Shown in pieces: positions 54,770 to 64,000 of a stretch of 64,000 nucleotides of DNA. The stretch is from Pegoplata infirma. Taxonomy: Eukaryota > Arthropoda > Insecta > Diptera > Anthomyiidae. A model generated the notes under the pieces. That model was not told the DNA's origin, searched no databases, and worked only from the letters and a program-made list of their open reading frames with translations. Position 1 is the stretch's first letter; each line of letters opens with the position of its first letter. A program made the translations under genes and the position numbers. The DNA lies in assembly GCA_963921195.1 (NCBI GenBank), contig OY992537.1, positions 56,258,313 to 56,322,312 on the forward strand, in the 5' to 3' direction.

Positions 54770-56838
54770 TTTTACTACTTTTAACATGATAATGTTTTAG
54801 GCTGGTGTCTAATTTAAAAAACAGCAGGACGCCACCTCAGTTTGACTATATAAGCTTACAATAAACGAAAAAGAAAATAAGAATTAGTATTTTCATTTTC
54901 TTAAAGCCAAAAATCTTAATAACTTGGGTTTGTAACTTGGATAATAATTCACCTCGTGGTGAATAAAACTGTTTTTCACCAGCTGGTGAATAAAAAGTAA
55001 CAAAATTATTTTTCAACAAAAAAAAAAATTTTTTTTCATCACTTTTTTTTTCCATAAAAGTTTTTTTTTATCAATTTTTTTCATAATTTTTTATTTTCAT
55101 CAATTTTTTTTTATCAAACTTTTTTTTTCATCATTTTTTTTATCAAATTTTTCAATTTTTTTTCATCAGTTTTTTTTATTCATCAAATTTTTTTTTTTTT
55201 TCATTAATTTTTTTTTTATCAAATTTTTTGTTTTCAGCAAAATTTTTTTTCATATTTTTTTTTTTTCATCAAATTTTTTTTTCATCAATTTTTTTTATTA
55301 ATTTTTTCTTTCATTTAATTTTTTTTTTCATAAATTTTTTTCAATCACTTTTTTTTCATCAAATTTTTTACTATCATTTTTTTTCTCACCAAATTTTTTT
55401 TTTTTTTATCTATTTTTTTTACCTCAAAAAATTTTTCTTTTCATCAAAAAAATTCATCAAAAACTTTTTTTCATAAAATTTTTTTTTCACCAAAAATATT
55501 TGGATCATTAATTTTTTTTATACCCTCCACTTTAGTGATAGAGGGTACATATGAGTTTGTCATTCCGTTTGTAACACATCGAAATATTGGTCTAGGACTC
55601 CGTAAAGTATATATATTCATGATCCTCGATCGATTTTAAGTCGATCTAGCGATGTCCGTCCGTCCGCCTGTCTGTCCGTCCGTAGAAAACACGCTAACTT
55701 TTGAAAGACTTTACAGAGGCTACTGAAGTTTGGCATATATGTTGGTCATTTACCTGGTCAGGTTGGTATTGCAATCCAGCCAAATCGGTCCAGTGGTTCA
55801 AAAGTTATGAGCAAAAGAGTTAATTTCGGCAAGGGTTTTTCGCGAATTTACGAGATAAAAAACACGATAACTTCCAAATGACAATAATGAGACTACTGAA
55901 ACCTCGTATGTATCTTTGCCGTTCCTCAGGTCGGTTTGGTATTGAATTTTAGCTCAATCGGTCCAGTGGTTCAAAAGTTATAAGCAAAACCCTGCATTTC
56001 AGATTGGTTTCATCTTAAATGCCATGGTAACTTAACAACGCCTTTTAAACTCGTATAGTTTTGAAGCAATGCTTTTTAAACTTGTTTAGTTTTAAAAGCA
56101 TTGGTAATTTAAATTTTACACTCAAAAAAAAATATTTTTTTTTACAAAAATTACAATATTTTGTGTACATATTTACGTACGGACATGCACTCAGAAATAT
56201 TTTTACAGCAAAAAAAAATTACACTCGAAAAAAATTTACACTCAAAAAAAAAATTAGTAATTTTTCTCTTTTTTAAAAAATGACAAAAAAAAGTTTCTTA
56301 CTCAAAACAAAATATTTCTAATCAAAATTGGTAATTTTTTACCGTTAAAAAATGTACAATCCTTTAAAAAAGGCATTGTGGAGGGTATTCATAGATTGAG
56401 AAAAGTCGAGTTTAACTTTCCTACCTGTTTTAACATAATTTTGTTTTTCGTGAAAAAAAATATTTTTTTTTACCAAAACTACTTTTTCACCAAGTCTAAG
56501 CTTTTCGCATAAAAATTTTCCATTTGTATATCAAATGTACGTAAAACAGGTGACAGTGTTATATTCTTTGGTGCCGAATCTTTTATACTCTCCAAAATGT
56601 AAAAACACTTTTTTGCAGTTATTTTTGCACTCACTTACGAAATGTACAGCTCTTTTGGTTTTTTAGTGGGTTCCTCGACTGATATTTTAATTCGTTTTGC
56701 ATGGAATAGCAAAGCAATATAACATTATTTTTTCTAAAAAAAGCTTTGCTTTGGCAATTACACCCAAATCTTCCGCAAAACATTATCATGATTTAATGTT
56801 TTGGGCAAGAGTACAAAATTCGCAGGCATTTTTTTTAG
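54770..56838 (-). repeat. Composite AT-repeat, inverted copy split by an INE-1-like element
   Basis: Inverted right module (54780-54990: AGGCTGGTGTCTAATTT, GCAGGACGCCACCTCAG, CCTCGTGGTGAATAAAAC, CACCAGCTGGTGAATAAAAA) and minisatellite core (55020-55515), then the INE-1-like insertion, then the rest of the core and inverted left module (56440-56838: TTCTTTGGTGCCGAATCT, ACTCTCCAAAATGTAAAAA, CATTATCATGATTTAATG, AGTACAAAATTCGCAGGCAT). Confidence 0.7.
55518..56431 (+). mobile_element. INE-1-like Helitron inserted in the composite repeat
   Basis: Starts TATACCCTCCACTTTAGTG; has TATATATTCATGATCCTCG, GATCGATTTTAAGTCGATC and GCGATGTCCGTCCGTCCG; ends TTGTGGAGGGTATTC, GAGAAAAGTCGAG and CTTTCCTACCTGTTTT. 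The flanking composite repeat is interrupted exactly between a T-run and AACATAATTTTG. The uninterrupted order is seen (complement) near 46810-46840, so no bases were duplicated, as expected for Helitron-type insertion. Confidence 0.75.
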
Positions 56839-57814
56839 AAAAAAAGAAACTTTGTTCAAGAAAAGTATTTTTTTTTACTTTTTTATTTTTTCTAAAAAAA
56901 GGTACTTTTTCTAAAAAATGGTACTTTTTCAAAAAAAAGTATTTTAATGTTTTATTTTTATTTAAATGATGTAAATGAAATGATTGAAATAAACGGACCT
57001 CGAGCTCAATTATGTATTTCATTTATTTTATCCTTAAAATATATAGAAATTGAAATTCATCTTTAAAGAATTTTTAACTATTATATTTTTGTTTGGATTT
57101 CAAATTTAGTAGTTTTTTGTTTTGTCTATGACATTTTTGAATGCCATTTTTTAAACATGCTGTATAGTTTCTTTTCTCTTAATAATCATAAAATTAAAAA
57201 AAAAAAGTTAAAACAATGGCCTTTTATTTAAAACGTCACAGTCGTGATTAAAAGTCACGTGCGTAGCGCCTCATTACTAGGCATGATTAAAATAAGACAA
57301 ACAGTGGGACAAAATCGTTTTAAACTGAATGCATTTTTAGGAAACTTTTGATAAAAAGGTATAACTTGACAATTTTGGTTAAAAAAAAAAAATTAGAAAA
57401 AATATTTTTGATGAAAAGAAAAATTTTAATGAAAAAAAAATTGGTAAATTAAAAGATTATTTGATGAAAAACAAAAATCGATAAAAAAAATTTTTTGTAA
57501 TTTTAGGGGAAAAAATAAGAAAAACTGTTTCTGAAAAAAATTTTTTGCTGAGTTAAAACTTTTTGACAAAAAAAATTCTATTTAAAAAAAAAATGTTTGA
57601 TAAAAAAAGTTGTTGATGAAAAAAAAATATATTAAACATATAAATATTACAATAAAGAATCACTGATAAAGCTAAAAATGCAGAAACTATGCATAGTCTG
57701 ATTCAGAATTTGTTACTATATTTAAAATTTCTGGATTGCCTCTAGTCGAAGTAAACAAAATATCCAAAATTTGAATATATTTGACATTATTTTGTTTCAC
57801 CGTTCACTTTCAAA
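56839..57814. repeat. AT-rich DNA with composite-core fragment
   Basis: 57330-57640 again has GATGAAAAA-type units without modules. The rest is featureless. Confidence 0.4.
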
Positions 57815-58654
57815 CAAAAACAAGTAAGAAAATTATAGTCGGTCAAGACCGACTATATAATACCCTACGCCAGAGTTTCCCGGACCATGGGTCCCAAGTT
57901 CAAACATGGACTGATTAGATCTATATTTTGTCAAATCTTTAATAAGTGTAAAAAGCAATCACTAATCAAATTTGAGTGGAATAGGCTTTTTTTGTTAAGA
58001 ATAAATCGCTTCAACTGAATATCGGGCGAAATTTCCACATGGGACCTAAGTCCAAAATGGTCCGATGATAATTAGATTTGATAAGGTTATTAAAGTACGC
58101 GTTTAACATACACAAACAGAATTTTAATTAAATATTTTCTATTTTCATGAAAATTGAGAGATTTATGTGAAAATCGGGAAGGTGATTTGTATGGGGGCTA
58201 CTAGAAGAACTGGTTCGATTTCTTTAAAATTTGGAATGGTGATTTGTGTGTATAAGACATTAATTCCTGCCAAATTTTGAAAAGATACCTATTAAAATGC
58301 GACTATTAGAGTCATTTGAGCCAAAACTAAAGAGGATCTTTGTATGGGGGCTAGGTCTAAATATGGACCGATTTTTTCCAATTTCAATAGGCTTCGTCCT
58401 TGGGCCAAAAGAGGCTTAAGTTTTAAATTTCAAGTCAATTGATCGAGAATTGCGACCTGTATCGTGTTTACACCGTTTACATGGACAGACAGACGGACGG
58501 ACGGACGGACGGACGGACATCGCTAAATCGACTCAAAAAGTGATTCTAAGTCGATCGGTATACTTAAAAGTGGGTCTAGGACCATTATTTCGGGTAGTTA
58601 CAAACATCAGCACAAACTCATTATACCCTGTACCACAGTGTGGTGTAGGGTATA
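57815..58654 (-). mobile_element. INE-1-like Helitron, full-length inverted copy
   Basis: On the minus strand it starts TATACCCTACACCACACTG, passes ATACCGATCGACTTAGAATC and GAGTCGATTTAGCGATGTCC, has a (CCGT)n stretch (plus 58490-58518), and ends GGCGTAGGGTATTATATAG, TCGGTCTTGACCGAC and CTTACTTGTTTTTG. About 840 bp and unbroken. No coding capacity. Confidence 0.75.
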
Positions 58655-59900
58655 AAAATATTTTCCCTTTTAATACTCCATAGCAAACTTAAAATACCAA
58701 AAAAAAAAAAAAGCGACAAACTAAATGTTCATGAGACAGTATTTTAACGCGCTTAACTAATTTGTGCACACAATAAGACCATTATTAAATCGGTGAACTT
58801 CTTTTAAAACGGATAACGATGACAAACGTAACAAATGATGCCAATGTTGGAAAATGAGAACAATATTGCCAGCATGTACAAAGTTTCAAAAACTTCCATT
58901 TGACAATATGTTTATGCACAGAAAACTAAAAAAACTTTTAAACTGCCATTTTTTTTTTGTTGTTGCTTTAACTATTTGTTGCAACTTAACTGATCATAAT
59001 CTTAACGCGTTCCCTAGACACACTTTGCGTTCATTTGTTCCTCTGTATGTTGATGGTCGTCCTAGTCAAAAGAAACTCAAGTCTATGGAATAAACATACA
59101 ATAGACCGGCATTTTTTTCTTCCGATTTTAAACGCCACGACAAATCTTTATTTTCCTAGGCATAAAACTTACGTGGTACAAATTTGAGGCCAATTGGATC
59201 CGGTCAAAAATTTGGTTTATTGAAAATTAAAAAAACAAAATAATTGTAATAAAAAAAAAAAATTGCAACACAATATGTTTATTAATATTAATGCATTAAA
59301 CATATCACAAAAAAAATCGTTTGAAAGGTTTTTGAGATATCGCTATTTCAAAATTGCACAAAACAGCGGGTTTTTCCTACGTTCAAGAAATTTTTTCAGA
59401 AAATCTAAAAATTTCTTTTCCTTGACCCTCTTTTAGAGTTTGAGACTATCTATTATTTTAAATTAATTTGAACCAAACTTGATCATTTTTCCCCTGACGC
59501 TCTTCGATTAAAAATTTAGATTTCCAACAAAATTTTGAAATCCTGAATACAAATATCGAAAATTTTCTGAAATCGGTCGAGTGGTTTTCGAGATATCGCC
59601 ATTTGAAATTTGTCGAACACTTTGCAAAAAAAATGACGGGTTTTTCTAACGTTCAAGAATTTTTTTTTTTAAATTGTTAAAAGTTTTTCCATTGTCTATT
59701 TCATAGAGCTTGAGACTCACGAGTTGAAATGATCGGATTTCCCTCAAATTAATTTTAAATGAAAGTTTGTCTTAAGCTTTATGAAAGGGTTAAGGAAATA
59801 ATTTATAGATTTTTTTAATATCTTGGACGTAGGAAAATCTAAAACCCGATTTTTTTTAATAAAAGAAGCAGCATTCGGCAATTCATACTTTCAATTACTA
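58655..59900. other. No recognised gene or element
   Basis: 58690-59100 looks less repetitive and may be older host DNA; a 79-codon frame at 58854-59093 has no recognisable domain. 59330-59720 holds two related segments with GAGATATCG(C)CATTT and GGGTTTTTC(C/T)-(T)ACGTTCAAGAA, a local duplication of about 250 bp. Confidence 0.4.
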
Positions 59901-59914
59901 GACCATTTGCAATT

Positions 59915-60195
59915 GTATTTCAGAAATTATCAAATGAATTTCAGAAGTTATCAATTGTATTTCAGAATTTATCATAATTCTGAAGTTATCAATTGTATTT
60001 CAGAAATTATCAATTGTATTTAAGAAAATAATCAATTGTATTTTAGAAGTTCTCAATTGTATTTCAGAATTTATCAATAGTGTTTCAGAAATTATCAATT
60101 GTTTTTCAGAAGTTATCAATTGTATTTCAGAACTTATCAAATGTATTTCAGAAACTATCAATTGTATTTTAAAAATTATCTATTGTATTTCAGAA
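59915..60195. repeat. 20-bp minisatellite, about 13 units
   Basis: Degenerate tandem units TTTCAGAAATTATCAATTGTA. The complementary words (TACAATTGACTATTTCTGAA) occur in the second foldback's left arm at 8725-8830, so the two may derive from the same repeat. Confidence 0.7.
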
Positions 60196-61166
60196 CCTAA
60201 CCTTAGTTAAACAATAGAAAATTTCTGAAATACAAATAATAATTTTTGAAATAGTTTATACATTTTCCCACAATTTAACTAAAAGTTGGGAAATTTTCTT
60301 AACTGTTATGAAAAAATTTTAGTTCATGTACTGTTAATAGTCCATTATTTTCCTTAACAGGAATTCTCAAATACATGGGAGAAATTCTAACCGCGAAAGA
60401 AATTTTCCCTAAATATATGACAAAAATCTTTATTTTTTAGACATATTCCTCTTCTTTAGTTTTAGGACGCAATTTTCTACCAATTAGTTCATCTTCTTAG
60501 TTTAGAGGAACATTTTTCCACTGTTTTAGTAAAATTTTTATAACTCGGGGAAATTTTTTTTTTTTTTCAAAAAAAAATAAAAGGGCGATATCTGCAAATA
60601 AAGCCAGGATCACCATAGTATCGCCGGTTCTCTTCACATGTGTGGACCCCAATGGGTCCTAACTTTGGATTTAAAATGGTTGGCATTCCCGAAAATTTTT
60701 AAATGCTCATATCTCGGTAAATATTGCCAACACAACAAAAAGTTCAAAAGCATTTTTGTAGCTCTTAACAAGGAGAACAAGACCCCCAAGTATCGAGTAA
60801 TAGTTTAAGAGCTACCGAGTTTTTAAAATTCTCAAGACCCCAGTGGTCCCCTAAATTTACATATCTCAAAAACTAAGCAAGGTAAAGCAAAACGGACAAA
60901 TATTGTGGATCAAAAAATATGGGGTCTTATCCCAATCGGGTCCTGAAATGTGTATGAACTAAATTGAAATAAAATTTTTCCCAATTTTTAGTTCAAATTG
61001 GCATAATATTAACAATTTTTTTCTTTCCTCATTTTTAAGAAAAATATGAACTTAAAAGAAGTAAAACATGGCAATGGAGCTAAATCATTATAAATATTCC
61101 TTGAAAAAAATTAACTAAAAAATGCGAAAACTAACTACCATTTTTTAGTTCATCTTTTTTTGCTGA
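60196..61166. repeat. TTTTAGTTCATG-type element with embedded dispersed segment
   Basis: 60310-60545 matches 28735-28960 in direct orientation. 60600-60985 is the inverted counterpart of 150-590. The right edge AAAAAATGG...TTTTAGTTCATC ends TTTTTTTGCTGAG, similar to the CAGCAAA end of the 28550-29275 element. The left boundary is unclear. Confidence 0.5.
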
Positions 61167-62844
61167 GTAAAGGGAGACGAAAGATTTGAAAGATAGCAGG
61201 GCTCCAGTATGGCAACACTGTAATTGCGCGAGTTGCTATTTTTAAGAATAGTTGTTGCAGCGCCATCTGATGTTGATCTGACAAGATACTTTTTGAAGCT
61301 GTGTTTAATAGCACAGTGATACAAAATCGAACTTTCGGAATGAATGATGCTATTTTACATAATAAATCCCTCAAGGCTTTGTTTTTAGTTCAGAGCTAGA
61401 TTTTTTTACACGCATTTGGTCATTTTCAAGTTTTGGTGTACTAAATATACCCCTGGTGGTACACATGTGGGGTCCAGCATCCAAAAATAAGCTCGAAATT
61501 ACGTTAGCTACGACTTACTAAATAGCCAAATTATAAAAAAAAACACTGTGCACCGACACGTATGATTGTTATTAAAAGGCAATTACAAAATAAAGTATAC
61601 GCCACTTATATAGTTTTCAAGTAATTATTATTATAGTTTTTATAAAAGCTCACCAACTTCCAATGCGTTTAAAAAAAAAAGCACTGAACTAAAAAAATCC
61701 TTGAGGGTTTTGTTATGCAAAATGTCAACTTTTATTTGCATTTGGTTTCATTCCATTTCGATTTTGGTTATTGCACTTTGTAGCCATTTTCCATTTTTTG
61801 ACTTTTTTAGTTTTTTTTTTTTTAAATATCTGAATTTTTTTTTTGTTGTGTTAATGTAATCAGTTTGGCCTTACATTTATACCACATAATTTTTAGGTCT
61901 AGTAGAAAAAAAATTTTCCCGGCCACTTGTAAAAATCAAAAGCTGAAGAAAAAATGTCACTCTAACATACATATAGACAAAACTTTGTTTTTTTTTTTTG
62001 GGCCACATTATTTGTTGACAAAGCATGAAAATTGGCTTTTTAGCCTATTAAATGGTAGTTAGTTTAGTAGTTGTGTTACAACCAACAATAACAACAACAA
62101 ATGAATGCAATATATATTGTTGCATGTAATAACATGATTTTAAACATGTAACTAAAGTGCATTTTAAGTACTAAACTACACAGCAGGAGGGTTATTTTTT
62201 GTTTTTTTTTTTTTTGCAAAAAAGTTTGAATCTGTACTGTATTATACATGGAGTTGCTTTTATGCCGCAACATCATCATCATCGTTGTAGGGATTTCCCA
62301 CTTAAGCACGGATTTTTGGTATGGTTAGTTAAGTGTTTAAAGACAAACCTTAAAAAAAATCAACATCAACAAAAACAGTTCAAATCGATATTAATTTAAA
62401 ATAGTTGGAAATCAGCTCTTGTGGATTTAACTGCTATGGGCCACCATAAAAGAAAATTAGTAAAAATTTTGATATGATACTGAAAAATATAAATCACACT
62501 GTGCAATAGGATGGATTTAAAGAAGAGTAAAGATAAGTTGATGACGGTTTAAAAAAATGCTTTTTTAACGCCTCTAGCCGGTTTTTAATAAGTTCCAAAC
62601 AGTTTTTAATGGTTTAAAAAAAACATTTTTATTAAAAAATATGCACTTAAAAATGGCAAATATGCAAAAATATACATTTAAAACCAAAATATGCAATAAC
62701 CAATACATTCAAGATTATGCAAAAAACAAACCGATCCAATTTTGACGCAAATTTATTGATTCAGAAAAATAATAGGTCGATATAATTTTTGACAATCGAT
62801 AAAAGAAAGATTTCAATGTTCACAACACTTCCTTAATTCTCCTT
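61167..62844. other. AT-rich DNA, no supported gene
   Basis: Contains CAGTATGGCAACACTG at 61207-61222, which resembles a hAT right end, without a visible partner. A cluster of AAATATGCA words lies at 62638-62700. None of the short open frames shows a domain. Confidence 0.35.
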
Positions 62845-63204
62845 TCTAGACTCCCGTTGGCGGTTACGTCAAGCTACCTCGAGCTACTTCGTTCAACTGT
62901 TGACAAGTTTGGACGGGCTTTTAGTTTATCTCCGTGCTATTAATTAAATTAATAAAATTTTTCGTAATAGTTTTTGTGATATTTTCATGAGCACATGAAG
63001 GAAAATGAAAATATGGACACAAATCAAATCTGCCTCAGTGACAGGTGCTTTTCCTAGCACTGGTCTAAAGGTTGGGACCTTGGAGCCCGGCATTGAATCT
63101 GTTAATGGTGCTCATTCCAATGTTGGTGGCAAAAAGAAAAAGAATCTTAAGCCATCAAAGATAAGGCACAACCAGAGAAGGCTTTGTTGGAAAATAATTA
63201 ATCT
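62845..63204 (+). pseudogene. Possible LINE-A 5' region with ORF1 start
   Basis: Less AT-rich than its surroundings and directly joined to LINE-A sequence at about 63205. An open frame 63005-63244 starts MKIWTQIKSASVTG and has a basic stretch (GGKKKKNLKPSKIRHNQRR). The frame then reads LGIFLDRNVNF, which is the LINE-A RT end (copy 2: LGVFLDRKLNF). The simplest reading is an internally deleted LINE-A copy that keeps a 5' untranslated region and the ORF1 start. This is inference. Confidence 0.35.
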
Positions 63205-64000
63205 TGGAATTTTTCTAGATAGGAATGTAAATTTCAGGCCCTAACGTCGTTTATTGGATTTATACAGCGGTGGTGCGTCCAATTCTGCTGTATGGAATCA
63301 TTGTCTGGTGGCCTGCTTTAGAGACAAAAGGGAACTGTGTCTTCAACACGAAGGTACAAAGAATGGCGCCGATGTGCATCACTGGTGCTATTCGTACTAC
63401 ACCTACGGCTGCATTGGAAATCATCCTTCACCTGATACCATTGGACATATTGGGTAGGCGGTATGCGGCTTCGTCGGCAATTCGACTTAATAGTACACTG
63501 CAACGATTGTGGCCATAGCGCGATCTTGAAGAAGTAACAATACCACAAAATGTGGACAGTGCGCCACTTTAAAACTATGATACCATCCAGGGAGTCCTGG
63601 ATGAGGGGAATTCCCGGTAGTGGAGCCTCCAAAAAATTTTACACAAATGTATCGAGGCTGCATGAACTAGTGGGCTTTGGAGTTTATTCGGAGGAGCTTA
63701 AGTTGAGCATGGCTCCAAGATTGCCAGATCATTGCTGTCTTAACCAGGCAGAGATGCTGGCAATAAAGGAAGTGGATGACTGGTTGAGCTGCAATGTTTT
63801 GTCTACAACTGCAGTCAACAGCTATTCTTACAGTCAAGCTACGTTCAAGTAACTGGTATCAATGTTTCCAAAAACAAGATCTTCCTTAGCTGCCGCACGT
63901 CTTTAAATTAGATGGCCAAGCAGTTTGACATACGATTAATATGGGTCACAGGACACAGAGACATTCCAGGGAATTGCAAAGCGTATGAGCTTGCAAGACT
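63205..64000 (+). pseudogene. LINE-A copy 3, degraded, runs off the window
   Basis: Starts at the LGxFLDR block, lacks about 100 bp, then resumes at VVYWIYTAVVRPILLYGIIVWWPAL and ALEIILHLIPLDILGRRYAA. A deletion near 63505 and one near 63565 shift frame. The RNase H part reads FYTNVS where copy 1 has FYTDGS, and SYSYSQA where copy 1 has IYTDSQA, so two catalytic Asp positions are lost. A stop follows at 63850, and it continues to GHRDIPGNCKA-like sequence at the window edge. Clearly the oldest of the three LINE-A copies. Confidence 0.88.

Noticed and set aside
56116..56257. Further CACTCAAAA MITE
   Set aside because: Left-end-like motifs occur twice, but there is no TTTTGAGTG right end or TA pair nearby.
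58854..59093. Small host gene
   Set aside because: 79 codons with no recognisable domain, signal or splice context; cannot be supported.
61207..61222. hAT right end GGCAACACTG
   Set aside because: No left partner or duplication could be found within reach.

Overview
The window looks like repeat-rich, very AT-rich heterochromatin-like DNA from a higher fly (Diptera; a schizophoran, perhaps calyptrate, fly is my best guess). The basis is indirect: fly-type non-LTR retrotransposons with RNase H domains and (CCTAA)n tails, INE-1/DINE-1-like Helitron repeats, Tc1/mariner-like MITEs with TA duplications, and many hAT-type non-autonomous elements. I find no convincing host protein gene, no rRNA, no functional tRNA, no CRISPR array and no operon. 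Every clearly coding stretch belongs to a transposable element and every one is broken.

Layout. 0-7 kb: a repeat entering from the left edge, a 127-bp MITE with TAA target duplications, and a 2.88-kb hAT foldback element (2039-4916) with arms over 1 kb and CTCGAG-type palindromic arrays at both tips. 7-12 kb: a hAT MITE with a nested TA-type MITE (7031-8241), a second foldback (8464-11262) and a small palindrome. 12.7-15.5 kb: LINE-A copy 1 (minus strand), split by a TA-type MITE. 16-18 kb: a 1.38-kb hAT element inside a composite AT-repeat, then a long-TIR MITE. 19-22 kb: a non-autonomous Helitron with about 75 copies of a 16-bp tandem repeat. 22.4-24 kb: a tRNA-derived SINE and a second tRNA-like fragment. 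24.7-27.7 kb: two related hAT MITEs with GTGAGT arrays around a composite repeat and an INE-1-like copy. 28-36 kb: mostly non-coding, with hairpin MITEs and a degraded CR1/Jockey-like LINE fragment. 36.6-39.0 kb: LINE-A copy 2 (plus strand). 40.2-45.05 kb: a three-level nest (piggyBac-like MITE, LINE-B inside it, a 2.89-kb palindromic transposon inside that). 47.96-51.73 kb: a 3.77-kb DNA transposon with 0.5-kb terminal inverted repeats, a TTA duplication and one decayed gene. 52-58.7 kb: more composite repeats and INE-1-like copies. 59-64 kb: repeats and the start of LINE-A copy 3, which runs off the window.

The most interesting object is the 47962-51726 transposon. Its single gene (minus strand, one 106-bp intron) codes for an N-terminal Cys-rich putative zinc-binding region and a body with candidate D, D and E catalytic residues. 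I recognise the body as a family of uncharacterised invertebrate proteins but cannot place it in a named transposase superfamily. Its terminus (CACAGTACAACA, TTA duplication) matches that of the non-coding 2.89-kb palindromic element at 40504-43395 (CACTGTGCAACA, TAA duplication) at 10 of 12 positions. This suggests that one transposase family mobilises both a coding element and a giant hairpin relative.

The nested insertions give a relative chronology, and several have their empty site elsewhere in this same window. That makes the boundary and target-site calls unusually firm for a sequence read without tools.
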